64,000 bases of DNA, taken from assembly GCA_029936315.1 (NCBI GenBank), contig JAPYTD010000021.1, forward strand, positions 1 to 64,000. Reading direction: 5' to 3'. This DNA comes from Planctomycetota bacterium (GTDB taxonomy: Bacteria > Planctomycetota > UBA1135 > UBA2386). A program made the position numbers and the translations under genes. Every line of letters starts with the position of its first letter. The stretch's first letter is position 1. Positions 17,506 to 26,120 of the stretch are shown one piece after another. A model generated the notes under the pieces. That model was not told where the DNA came from, ran no database searches, and saw only the letters and a list, made by a program, of their open reading frames with translations.

Positions 17506-18708
17506 ATGGTCACTCGTTGCGCCGTGGGCGCTCCCGCGTCTCGTTCCGTTTTGTTCGCGTCGTTGTTGGCGGCGTTTGCTGTCTGTGCAGATGCGCAAGC
17601 GCCTGGTGTTCCAACGCCTGGTGTGTCGACGCCGGTAGCTGCCAAGCCGGCCGTCAAGCCAAGCGCCGCGCCGACTGGCAACGCGCAAGAAGCGGCGCCT
17701 GTGTTCGGCAAGATCGTCGCCGAGTCGGCAGCGGCACGCTGTTGGGCCAGCGCGGCGGCGACACCGCCCAAATACGAAGACGTTCTGAAGAAGGATCAGA
17801 TTGTGCGGCTTGGTCGCAGCGAGAATGGCTTCCGTGCCATCTTGTTGCCGATGGGGCCGATTGGCTACGTCAGCAAGCGCTTCACGAGCGAAGCCGAAGA
17901 TGGCAGCGCGACGTCCAAGGGTGCCAAGGTGGCGTTCCGCTACCGTCCGCGCACCAGCGAAGCACCGGTCGCGCAGATGCCCGAAGGCACTGCGCTGCAC
18001 ATCCTCTCGATTGAGGACGGTTGGTGTCGCGCGCGGGTCGCGGGCATGGAAGCGTGGGTTGCCGAGGCGGACGTGCAGGTTGTGCCGAGTGATCCCGAGA
18101 TCATCGCTGCGCACGCCGAGTTCGCTGGTCTTGCCAAGGCAGAGGTGCAGGTGCGACTCGACACGATCGCGACCGAGCACAAGCAGCAGGAGCAGGACCG
18201 CATCGACATGGAGGCTGTCAAGCTGGTCGAAGATGCGTTCGTCAAGGAGATGGCGAAGCCTGTCGAGGAGCAGAGCTACGGCCCGCTGCAGGGTGCACTT
18301 GCCAAGGTTGTTGAAGGACTCGTCGAAGGTGGCGCGGCGCGCACAGCATGTGCTGCTTTGAACAGGCGCATGGAAACGCAGCAGTGGATCGTCGATGCGA
18401 CGGCCACCACCACGGAGAAGGCACCGGTCACGGAAGCTGTCATCAAGAAGCCAGTGAAGGACCGCCTCGAGCGCTTCGAGTCGATTGGCTGGTTGCGCTA
18501 CGAAAGCCGCCTCGCCGGTCCGGGCGTCTACTACATCGAAAAGGGTGGTCGCCGTCAGTACCTGCTGTCGTGCAACACCGGTCGCTTCGACCTGTCGCTC
18601 TACGTTGGCTGTGAAGTTGGTGTGATCGGCCCGCGCCGCACGCCGATCGCGGAGACCCTGAGCGTGCTCGACGTCGAGCGCGTCGAAGTGCTCGGCTCCT
18701 CACGCTAG
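17506..18708 (+). CDS. Exported SH3-like domain protein
   Basis: 400 residues from ATG 17506; the 24 residues of open frame before it come from the direct-repeat region. A signal peptide (SVLFASLLAAFAVCADAQ) is followed by a Pro/Ala-rich stretch and two bacterial SH3-like segments: about 70-125 (KDQIVRLGRSENGFRAILLP, then GYVSKRF) and about 135-190 (EGTALHILSIEDGWCRARVA, then AWVAEADVQV). A long helical region (about 200-340) and a C-terminal beta segment ending near VLDVERVEVLG complete it. SH3b domains bind cell-wall components; the precise role here is unknown. Confidence 0.75.
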   Translation: MVTRCAVGAPASRSVLFASLLAAFAVCADAQAPGVPTPGVSTPVAAKPAVKPSAAPTGNAQEAAPVFGKIVAESAAARCWASAAATPPKYEDVLKKDQIVRLGRSENGFRAILLPMGPIGYVSKRFTSEAEDGSATSKGAKVAFRYRPRTSEAPVAQMPEGTALHILSIEDGWCRARVAGMEAWVAEADVQVVPSDPEIIAAHAEFAGLAKAEVQVRLDTIATEHKQQEQDRIDMEAVKLVEDAFVKEMAKPVEEQSYGPLQGALAKVVEGLVEGGAARTACAALNRRMETQQWIVDATATTTEKAPVTEAVIKKPVKDRLERFESIGWLRYESRLAGPGVYYIEKGGRRQYLLSCNTGRFDLSLYVGCEVGVIGPRRTPIAETLSVLDVERVEVLGSSR

Positions 18709-18747
18709 TAGCCGGCTGCATCCTTGATCATTGGGGCCCTGATAGCT

Positions 18748-18776
18748 GCGGGTGCGCTCACGACCGGAGCGCCCGC
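18748..18776 (+). terminator. GC-rich hairpin after the SH3-like protein gene
   Basis: GCGGGTGCGCTC (18748-18759) pairs with GAGCGCCCGC (18767-18776) with one bulged T, 40 bp downstream of the stop at 18708. No strong T run follows, so it is either a weak terminator or a 3' stabilising hairpin. Confidence 0.4.
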
Positions 18777-18885
18777 GTCTCAGTTGGGCAAAATGGAGGC
18801 GCCAAGTCGTCGCTGCGAACGGTGGTTCGCGACGATTGTCGGTGAGGCACAGGACCAACCGGCCTGATGCCGAAAAGGCATGCAG

Positions 18886-18903
18886 ATCCCGCAATTACGG
18901 GAT
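18886..18903. promoter_or_regulatory. Dyad symmetry just before the TPR-peptidase start
   Basis: ATCCCG at 18886-18891 and CGGGAT at 18898-18903 are perfectly complementary around the AT-rich spacer CAATTA, 11 bp before the ATG at 18915. It could be an operator or a small hairpin at the ribosome site. Confidence 0.3.
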
Positions 18904-18914
18904 TCTCCTCCCCG

Positions 18915-20489
18915 ATGCCGCCGACACCCCGCTGGATGCTGACTTGCGTGACCGCCGTCGCCCTTTGGGGTGGCTCGTGGCTGTCGGCCCAGCAGGTGAA
19001 TGGTCAGAACCCGGCGCCCGGCGTGGAAATCGTCGATGTGCTGCTTCCACCGACGCCAATTGAGCGCGGCAATGCGCTGCTCGAAGTTGAGGATCCGGTT
19101 GCTGCCTGGCTCGCGTTTCGTGGTGTCGGTACGCAGGGTCTGGTCGCCGTCGATCGTTCGGTGGGGCTCGGCCGCGCCCACCTGATGCTCGGCCACAGCG
19201 AGTTCGCGATCGCCTACGGCGAGCACGCCGTTGTCGTAGCTCCAGGCCGGCAAGACGCGATGGCGTTGACGATCCGCGCGTTGATTCGCGGTCGCGAGTT
19301 CGATGAGGCGGTGCGGCGTTCGTTCGCGTTCACCAACCGCACGAACGACTTGACGCCTGGCTTGCTGGCCGCCCGCGGTTCGGCGTTGTTTCGCGTGCAG
19401 CGAACCAGCGATGCTGCGGCCGCCTACCGTCGGGTTGTGCGGCTCGACAATCGCCACGCCGAAGCCCACCTGCGCCTCGGCTCGGGCTTGCTCGATCCGG
19501 TCAAGGTCACGATCCCACCCGATCTTCGACTTGCCGTTGGCACCATGGCAGCTGGCGATCGGCAGCGCGCGATCGAGTTGTTGTTGCGGTTGTTGCGCCA
19601 GCAACCAGGTCATCCGATAGCGCACCGCTTGTTAGGTGAGGTTCTCTATGCCCAGCGCGCCGCAGTGAGCATGGCGCAGCAGGACGCGTCGTTCCGGGTG
19701 TTGGTCGCCGTAACACCAAGACCCAATGTGTTGCGTCTCCCGATCAAGGAGTTCGTGCCCGGTTACGCGGGGCTCGCCAAGGCTCGTCGATTGGTTATCG
19801 AACGAACCGCCGCGATGTTCGGTCGTCAACTCAACAAGTTGGTGTCGGTCGGTGGCCGTCACGACCTGCTGCACGAACTGGAGCGCACCACGGATGCGGA
19901 TTCGCGCGCCAACCTGCGTGGCCGACGGACCTTTGATGGGCGGGTTTGGGATGACGTGCGTGGCGTCGGTGGCATGCGCGCTGCGACCGGGATCGAAGCG
20001 TTGGATGAAGCCGCGACGTTCGGCTTCGATACATTCGCGCACGAAGTTGCCCACCAGGTGCACTTCTTTACGTTCACGCCGCTGCAGCGGGCGCGCATCC
20101 GTTCATTGTATCGCACCGCGATGCAGGAGAAGCGTTGCCTCGACTACTACGCGGCCACCAACGAGGCGGAGTACTTCGGCCAAGGCGTTGAAGCGTTTGT
20201 CAGCCTGGCCAAGCGTCCGGGTGGCGAGACGACACATGGCCACACGCGCTTTGAGTTGTTCCGGCTCGATCCCGAGTTGCACAACTTCATCGCGACTGTC
20301 GTGAGTTTTGATGTATTGGCGCAGACCAAGCATCGGGAAGCCATCCTCGCAGCCGCGGTTGCGGTCGCGATTCGTTGTGGGCGCAGTGACGATGCCGTGG
20401 TCGCCGCCGAGATGATGATGCCAGGGGCGCTGCGTTTGCGGTTGTTGGCCGAGGCTCGTCGGGCGCGCTCTGCCCAGCGCTGCTACTGA
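18915..20489 (+). CDS. Exported TPR protein with ATLF-like zinc metallopeptidase domain
   Basis: 524 residues from ATG 18915. A signal peptide (LTCVTAVALWGGSWLSAQ) precedes tetratricopeptide-like helical repeats (about 40-250). The C-terminal domain holds the zinc motif HEVAH at 376-380 and, about 35 residues on, YYAATNEAEYFGQGVEAF (411-428), the Tyr/Glu signature of anthrax-lethal-factor-like (M34/ATLF) peptidases. It should be an extracytoplasmic protease. Substrate unknown. The tail carries cysteines and Arg-rich helices. Confidence 0.8.
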   Translation: MPPTPRWMLTCVTAVALWGGSWLSAQQVNGQNPAPGVEIVDVLLPPTPIERGNALLEVEDPVAAWLAFRGVGTQGLVAVDRSVGLGRAHLMLGHSEFAIAYGEHAVVVAPGRQDAMALTIRALIRGREFDEAVRRSFAFTNRTNDLTPGLLAARGSALFRVQRTSDAAAAYRRVVRLDNRHAEAHLRLGSGLLDPVKVTIPPDLRLAVGTMAAGDRQRAIELLLRLLRQQPGHPIAHRLLGEVLYAQRAAVSMAQQDASFRVLVAVTPRPNVLRLPIKEFVPGYAGLAKARRLVIERTAAMFGRQLNKLVSVGGRHDLLHELERTTDADSRANLRGRRTFDGRVWDDVRGVGGMRAATGIEALDEAATFGFDTFAHEVAHQVHFFTFTPLQRARIRSLYRTAMQEKRCLDYYAATNEAEYFGQGVEAFVSLAKRPGGETTHGHTRFELFRLDPELHNFIATVVSFDVLAQTKHREAILAAAVAVAIRCGRSDDAVVAAEMMMPGALRLRLLAEARRARSAQRCY

Positions 20490-20515
20490 GTTTTTTGCCA
20501 CCGCGCGGCACTTCG

Positions 20516-21220
20516 ATGCCCCTACATGGCATGGGAGAATCGAGTTGCGACTTGGCTCCACTGAGCAACGGTCCCCGCCAACGCATCTTGTTGCTCGGGG
20601 AGCCACGCCTCAGTGACGCAGAGTGTCTGGCGCTGGTGTTGCGTACGGGGGGGCGCGGCGAGTCGGCGGAGCAGATGGCGCACCGGCTGTTGCGGCGGTT
20701 TGGTGGTCTGTCCGGACTTGCGCGTCGCGGTGTGCGTGAGGTCGCCAGCGAGGCGGTGGGGCCGGTGCGGGCGGCGGGCGTGCTCGCTGCGTTTGGCTTG
20801 GCCCGCCGTCTGTCCGAGGAGTGCTTTCGCCCGGGAACCCAGATCCGCCACGGCGGCGATGTTGCGCAAGTCGTGCGGCACACGGCGCGTGGCTCACGTC
20901 GCGAGAACTTCTTCGTGGTGCTGCTCGATGTGCGCAGTCGGGTCATGAGCATGCACGTGGTTAGCACGGGAGTCGTGGATTCGGCTCCGGTGCATCCCCG
21001 CGAGGTATTTGGCCCAGCCGTGCGCGAGTCGAGTGTCGCGGTGGTCATCGCCCATAATCACCCGTCTGGCGACCCAGCTCCCAGCAAGCAGGATCACGAC
21101 GTCACCGAGCGCTTGAAGAAAGCGGGCGCGCTGTTGGGCATCGATGTGCTCGACCATGTCGTCGTTGGGACCGATCGCTACTACAGCTTTTCCGAAGAGG
21201 CCTACTTCTCGTACCGGTGA
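20516..21220 (+). CDS. radC: RadC-family JAB/MPN-domain protein
   Basis: 234 residues from ATG 20516 (a TTG at 20495 is the only longer option). An N-terminal helix-hairpin-helix region (LSDAECLALVLRTG, FGGLSGLAR) precedes the MPN/JAB domain with HNHPSGDPAPSKQD, H180 and H182 being the metal ligands. Annotated as DNA repair in general, although the E. coli radC repair role has been withdrawn; members are also found with mobile elements. Here it is a chromosomal, full-length copy. Confidence 0.9.
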   Translation: MPLHGMGESSCDLAPLSNGPRQRILLLGEPRLSDAECLALVLRTGGRGESAEQMAHRLLRRFGGLSGLARRGVREVASEAVGPVRAAGVLAAFGLARRLSEECFRPGTQIRHGGDVAQVVRHTARGSRRENFFVVLLDVRSRVMSMHVVSTGVVDSAPVHPREVFGPAVRESSVAVVIAHNHPSGDPAPSKQDHDVTERLKKAGALLGIDVLDHVVVGTDRYYSFSEEAYFSYR

Positions 21221-21564
21221 CTCTAATCGACAACATGAAACCACCATGTTCGGTGCTTAGCCCATCGGCAAGGGCGGGCTCAGTGGCCGCTCGTGGCGGG
21301 ACTTGGGCTGGCAGCGAGATGGCGAGAGTGGCCGCTTGCGCGACAATAAGGATTGACCGTAGGGCCGGACCGGTTCCCATTGCGCGACACGCTACCGGAT
21401 TCGGGGCCAGCATCCGTCTGCACTCCCCCTGAAAAACAACTCCGGGTTGCCTGTGCGGGTGGTCGCGTGACCAATCAGCTTTGTGATGCGCCACGTTACT
21501 TCTAGTGTAGTGATGTCCGAGCGCCTCGTATTCCCGCGCTCTCCGAAACTGTTGCGCCCAGTCG
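21221..21564. other. Intergenic region, 344 bp, no gene seen
   Basis: Between radC and the membrane glycosyltransferase. Short frames here (for example 21217-21432 plus) lack coding character. I found no tRNA-like cloverleaf, clear promoter or strong hairpin. Presumably holds the promoter of the downstream gene. Confidence 0.5.
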
Positions 21565-23145
21565 ATGCCATCCGGTCCCGCTCCTGATCCACTGTTTGTG
21601 AACAAGCCGTTTGGCCGGCGCCAGTGGATAGTGATCCTGGTCGCAACCGTTGTCGCAGCCGCGCTGCGCATGTATCAACTCGGCGAGTGGTCCATGTGGG
21701 TCGATGAGGCGCACACCTGGCGGGACGCGACCATGCCGCTGACCGGCGAACGTGGTTTCATGGAGGAGCAGCGCAGCTACTACCCGTTGCCGTTTGTGTT
21801 GTTGCGCTTTTTGCTGGGAGTGTCGGTGATCGGCTACGACGAGTGGTCGTTGCGCTTGCCGTTTGCGCTGATTGGGATCGTCACGGTTCCCTTGTTGGCA
21901 CTCTGTGGCCGTCGACTTGTCGGCGCTTGGCCGGCGGTCATTGCGTCGTGCCTGCTGGCAATCAACCCGTGGCACATCTTCTGGAGCCAGAATGCGCGCG
22001 GCTATGGCATGGCGGTCCTGGGGTCCGTGCTGGCGATCCACCGGCTGCACAAGTTGTTTGCCGAGGGGCGAGCCTCGGACCTTCTGCTTGCGGTGTTGTT
22101 CGTGGTCTTTGCTGGAGCCAGCCATCCGACGGCCATTGCTCTGCTGATTGGCTTTGCCGGCTTCCTGATTGTGCGTCACGCGATGCGGCCAAAGGCTCGG
22201 TTTGGCAGGATCACGGTCTTGCTCGCCCTGGTGTTCTTGATGGTGCCGTTGCCTTGGCTAGTGCGGTACTACGAGTTGTTTTCGAACTTCCAGGACTCGA
22301 AGGGCAATCCGTCGTTTGTGCACTGGATAGAAACCGTCGCCTACTACTTCCGCCCCTCGGTGTTACTGCTCGGGCTGCTTGCGATGTTCTTGGCGCCGTC
22401 TGTGCTCGGCCGCAATCGTGCGCTGTATCTGACTTGCTTGGTGTTGGTGCCGATGCTGGTCATCAGCTCGGTCGGTGCGCAATTGGTGAAGGTTACGGCG
22501 CGCTATGCGATCTGCACGTTGCCAGCCCTGATGCTGCTGGCGGGCTTTGTCATCGCGGAGCTTGCGCGCCGCATGCGCGAGTTGCCTGACGTGGCGCGCG
22601 GTCGAGCGTGGTTATTGGCGTGCGTGCTGCCTGCGTTGGTGGTCGGCGACTACTTGCAACTAGACGTCGCCTACTATCAGGACCAGCACGGCCAGCGCGG
22701 CCGTTGGCGCGAGGCCTCGCAATTCGTTCGCGATGCGGTCGTCGAACGCGGCGCAGAGGGCCTGCGTGTCTTGACGACCAACCATCCGACGATGCTCTAC
22801 TACCTGCGGCAGCGGCATTGGTTTGTCGGCGAGACGGATCCGTATCCGCACATCCGCGTTGAGTCGGTTGAGCGTTGGCGCTTCGCGGATGGCATCGATT
22901 CCAAAGACAACGTGCTGCACGAACCAGGCGCGGAGAACCACTTGGCCTGGCACATGCGCTATGCGGACGAGAAGTCACAGCTGTTCGCCGTAGTCTTGAC
23001 CATGCCCGAGTTGCGTGAGCCGGACTTCGATGGCCATTTGGAAGCGGCCCTGATGCGCGACTTCGAGTTAGCCCTCTACCTGCCGACCTGGATTGGCCCG
23101 AAGGACGAGAGCATTTACGTCTTCCTGCCGAAGAAGAGCGAGTAA
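21565..23145 (+). CDS. Polytopic membrane glycosyltransferase, GT39/PMT-like
   Basis: 526 residues with about ten transmembrane helices. The first extracytoplasmic loop has WVDEAHTWRD, the acidic catalytic-loop pattern of ArnT/PMT-type (GT-C) enzymes, which transfer sugars from polyprenyl-phosphate donors outside the membrane. Other features include NPWHIFWSQNARGYGMAV and a large C-terminal soluble part (about 380-526). It could use the polyprenyl-linked sugar made by the 12357 gene, but that link is a guess. Acceptor unknown. Confidence 0.85.
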   Translation: MPSGPAPDPLFVNKPFGRRQWIVILVATVVAAALRMYQLGEWSMWVDEAHTWRDATMPLTGERGFMEEQRSYYPLPFVLLRFLLGVSVIGYDEWSLRLPFALIGIVTVPLLALCGRRLVGAWPAVIASCLLAINPWHIFWSQNARGYGMAVLGSVLAIHRLHKLFAEGRASDLLLAVLFVVFAGASHPTAIALLIGFAGFLIVRHAMRPKARFGRITVLLALVFLMVPLPWLVRYYELFSNFQDSKGNPSFVHWIETVAYYFRPSVLLLGLLAMFLAPSVLGRNRALYLTCLVLVPMLVISSVGAQLVKVTARYAICTLPALMLLAGFVIAELARRMRELPDVARGRAWLLACVLPALVVGDYLQLDVAYYQDQHGQRGRWREASQFVRDAVVERGAEGLRVLTTNHPTMLYYLRQRHWFVGETDPYPHIRVESVERWRFADGIDSKDNVLHEPGAENHLAWHMRYADEKSQLFAVVLTMPELREPDFDGHLEAALMRDFELALYLPTWIGPKDESIYVFLPKKSE

Positions 23146-23229
23146 CGGCCACCCCTTGGCCTGGCATATTTGCGGGGCTGGCGTTCTCGTGAGACGCGCG
23201 TCTTGAGATGTGCGCCCGTTCGGCCGATC

Positions 23230-24486
23230 ATGTCCACCATGCGCACGTTCCCGATTGCGATCCTGTCGTTGCTACCGATGCTTTCGTGGACTGCCTGCGT
23301 CCAGGAGGCGCAGGGCCAGCAGCCAGCGGCCGCCCAGAAGCAGGACCCCGTTGCCAATGAGCCAGATTCGAGCGACGGCCAGACGACGGTGCCGAGCGAC
23401 TTTGTGCGCTACGTCAAGGTTGGCGATGGCGGGCACCTCGACACCGCGATCACGACGTACGAGAAGGATGGCGTCAAGGTCATCTTCTACGGAGCGGTGC
23501 ACATCGCCGACTCGGTTTGCTACCAAGAGCTCAACGACCGATTCACAACATGTGACGCGTTGCTCTACGAGTTGGTTGGGCCCGAGAACTATCGACCGAC
23601 GAAGAACCAAGGCGGCAACGCGAGCCTCATCTCGATGCTGCAGCAGGGTCTCAAGCGCTCGATGGAGATGTCGTTCCAGCTCGATGAGATCGACTACCAG
23701 CCCGACAACTTCGTGCACGCGGACATGACGCCCGAAGAGTTCCAGTCGAGCATGGCTGCCAATGGCGAGAGCCTGCTGTCGATCATGTGGGACATGATGC
23801 TCGGGGGCATGGAGATGCAGCGGGATCAGGCCGAGAATGCCGATGAGTCCAAGCCGCCGGAGAAGTTCGATCTCGTCGAGGCGTTCCGCACTGGCGAGGG
23901 TCGTCACCTTATGCGTGTCACGTTCGCCCAGCAGCTCGAGCAGATTGAGATGTTGTCCGCCGGCGGTGACGGTTCGACGTTGCTCGAAGGCCGCAACGAG
24001 AAGTGCCTCAAGGTGCTGCACCGCGAGATCAAGAACGGCAAGAAGCGCCTCGGCATCTACTACGGCGCCGCGCACCTGCCGCACATGGAACTGCGATTGG
24101 TCAATGACCTTGGCTTCAAGAAGGTCGCGCACGAGTGGTTGGTCGCGTGGGACTGCAAGAAGCGTCCGGACCCCAAGCTCGATCGCGCGCTCATCAAGAA
24201 ACGCCGCGCCTGCAAGAAGCAGCTCGCCATGCTCGCCAAAGTCGGACGCGACCACCGTCGCAACGATGGCCCAGACACAATCCCGACCCCGCGTGAGCTG
24301 GCCGAGATCGTACGCAACGGCAGCAAGCTCTACTCTGGCGAACTCGTCGACCCGTGGGGTAGCGACTACATCCTGCGCAAGCGCAAGCGCGGCGTGCGCT
24401 GGGAAGCCGCCAGCCTCGGCCCCGACAAGAAAGCCGGCACCGACGACGACATCATCGTCGCCGAACCCCGCCGCGGCGGCCTCTGA
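23230..24486 (+). CDS. TraB/GumN-like lipoprotein with pseudopilin-type tail
   Basis: 418 residues from ATG 23230. A lipoprotein-like signal ends near SWTAC (Cys23). Residues about 55-310 resemble the TraB/GumN/TIKI family: FYGAVHIADSVCYQEL, LLYELVGPEN, and YYGAAHLPHMELRL. The last 60 residues carry DPWGSDYIL and SLGPDKKAGTDDDI, the C-terminal pattern of type II secretion major pseudopilins (GspG). No prepilin leader or GspG helix is present, so only the tail module was borrowed. A basic helical linker (about 310-360) joins them. Molecular role unknown; TIKI relatives are metalloproteases. Confidence 0.75.
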   Translation: MSTMRTFPIAILSLLPMLSWTACVQEAQGQQPAAAQKQDPVANEPDSSDGQTTVPSDFVRYVKVGDGGHLDTAITTYEKDGVKVIFYGAVHIADSVCYQELNDRFTTCDALLYELVGPENYRPTKNQGGNASLISMLQQGLKRSMEMSFQLDEIDYQPDNFVHADMTPEEFQSSMAANGESLLSIMWDMMLGGMEMQRDQAENADESKPPEKFDLVEAFRTGEGRHLMRVTFAQQLEQIEMLSAGGDGSTLLEGRNEKCLKVLHREIKNGKKRLGIYYGAAHLPHMELRLVNDLGFKKVAHEWLVAWDCKKRPDPKLDRALIKKRRACKKQLAMLAKVGRDHRRNDGPDTIPTPRELAEIVRNGSKLYSGELVDPWGSDYILRKRKRGVRWEAASLGPDKKAGTDDDIIVAEPRRGGL

Positions 24487-24535
24487 GTTTTACCCCACGG
24501 CTCCAGCAGGACCGTACTGGCACGGTGCCGGCACT

Positions 24536-26089
24536 CTACCAGTCGGATTGGCGGCCCAGTTCTTTGGGCTTGCCCTTGGCGTCGGCGGTTTGCCAAGCGG
24601 TCCAGTAGGCGAGGCGGGTGATCGCTTCCATGGCGGCGTAGTCGAGCTTGTCGGCGTGGTCTGTGACCTGGTGGTAATCCGGGTGTTCTCCGTCACAGAA
24701 GAACACGACCGGGATGCCGAGCTTGGCGAAGTTGTAGTGGTCGCTGCGCCGGTAGTAGGTGTCACCGCTCGTGAACTCGATGCCGAACTGTGCGCCGGTG
24801 GTGACCGCGTTCTTGACGATTGATGAGTACTTCTGGTGCTCGTGGCTCGGCGTGATCTGCATCAGGATCTTCTCATCGCGCCGACCCGCACGGCCGATCA
24901 TGTCGATGTTGATGTTGGCTGTGATGCGATCCTTCGGCCAGGTCGGGTGGTCGGCGTAGTAGGCCGAACCCCACAGGCCCAGTTCTTCGCCGCTGACGGA
25001 CAAGAACACGATCGAACGCGCGGGCCGTTCTTTGCACCGGGCAAACGCCTCGGCGATTTCGAGAAGGGCTGAGGTCCCGCTGGCGTTGTCGTCGGCGCCG
25101 TTGAAGCGGTCGCCGTCGATGCGCGTGCCGACGTGGTCGTGGTGGGCGGAGATGACGACGGCCTCAAGCTTCTTGTTCTTGCCTTGCAGCACGGCAATGA
25201 CGTTGCTCGCCTTGGCCTTGCGCACCGCCTTGATCTGGATTGTCAGCTTGCCCTTGGCCTTCTTCTTGCCATCGTCGGCATGCTCCCCGGACTCGGGGTC
25301 CACGGTGATGCCCATGTGGGCAAGCAGGAGTTTGCTGGCCTCAGCTGACAACACCATCAGCGGCACTTTGACGATCGGTCGGTCGAACCTCTTGTAGGCC
25401 ATCACGCCGTGATCGCGCAGCAGCCCTCGGTAGTTGAGTGCGTTGGCGAGTGAGCCGCCGTCATCGAGCAGGCAGACGATGCCAGCTTTGGCGTTGGCCT
25501 TGTCGAGCTTCTTCGCGATCTGCGCATAGCGCTGCAATGCCTGCAGGTCGCCGGCGACGCCGCCTCGCGTACGACCGCTTAGTGTGATCACCGGAATGCG
25601 GCCCTTCAGCGAGCCCGACATCTCCGCGCCGTTGCCGCAGTAGGAGAACGCGCCCGAAGCAGTCAGCTTGTCCGACTTGCTCGCATGTAACACCGCGAAG
25701 CCGTCGGTGATCTTGGTCTTGCCGAAACTCAGGCCCGTCGACTTGCTGATCTCGAGCCGTTCAATCGGATAGTATTGGTAGAAGCCACGGCGGTCACCGA
25801 GTCCCTTGAGGCCGAGCGACTTGAAGTAGTTGGCGACGTACTTGGCGGTGGCGAGCTGCCCCGGACTTGCGGTCTGGCGGCCGTTGCGCGCGTCGTCGGC
25901 CAACCAATACGCGTGGGTTCGCAGTGCCAATCGATCGATATGGTGCATGCCGGGTGGGGCACCTTCGGGCACGCGTGCTGGTGGGCCGATGTCCGGTAGT
26001 TTTTCTGTCGAGGCCTGCGCCAAGGCCGGGCCCGACAACAACAAGCCGAGCGCGAACGCGGCGGTGGATCTGGATTGCAAGCCACTCAT
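24536..26089 (-). CDS. Secreted M28-family zinc aminopeptidase
   Basis: 517 residues. A signal peptide (AAFALGLLLSGPALAQA) precedes an N-terminal lid region, a PA-type insert (about 130-270) and the M28 catalytic domain (about 310-510). Zinc ligands are visible in SAHHDHVGT, NGADDNASGTS, SVSGEELGLWGS, NIDMIGR and PDYHQVTDH. It should remove N-terminal residues from peptides outside the cytoplasm. A Lys-rich stretch (DDGKKKAKGK) interrupts the PA region. The protein ends at RQSDW, 49 bp from the convergent TraB-like gene. Confidence 0.9.
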   Translation of the reverse strand: MSGLQSRSTAAFALGLLLSGPALAQASTEKLPDIGPPARVPEGAPPGMHHIDRLALRTHAYWLADDARNGRQTASPGQLATAKYVANYFKSLGLKGLGDRRGFYQYYPIERLEISKSTGLSFGKTKITDGFAVLHASKSDKLTASGAFSYCGNGAEMSGSLKGRIPVITLSGRTRGGVAGDLQALQRYAQIAKKLDKANAKAGIVCLLDDGGSLANALNYRGLLRDHGVMAYKRFDRPIVKVPLMVLSAEASKLLLAHMGITVDPESGEHADDGKKKAKGKLTIQIKAVRKAKASNVIAVLQGKNKKLEAVVISAHHDHVGTRIDGDRFNGADDNASGTSALLEIAEAFARCKERPARSIVFLSVSGEELGLWGSAYYADHPTWPKDRITANINIDMIGRAGRRDEKILMQITPSHEHQKYSSIVKNAVTTGAQFGIEFTSGDTYYRRSDHYNFAKLGIPVVFFCDGEHPDYHQVTDHADKLDYAAMEAITRLAYWTAWQTADAKGKPKELGRQSDW

Positions 26090-26120
26090 GCCCGACAGCG
26101 TAGCGTGCTGCGCCAGTACG

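Noticed and set aside
20491-20497. T run after the TPR-peptidase stop as a terminator
   Set aside because: Only a very short stem (CAGCGCTG) precedes it and radC starts immediately afterwards.
21221-21564. Possible tRNA or small RNA in the longest gap
   Set aside because: No cloverleaf-compatible stems or T-loop sequence could be traced.
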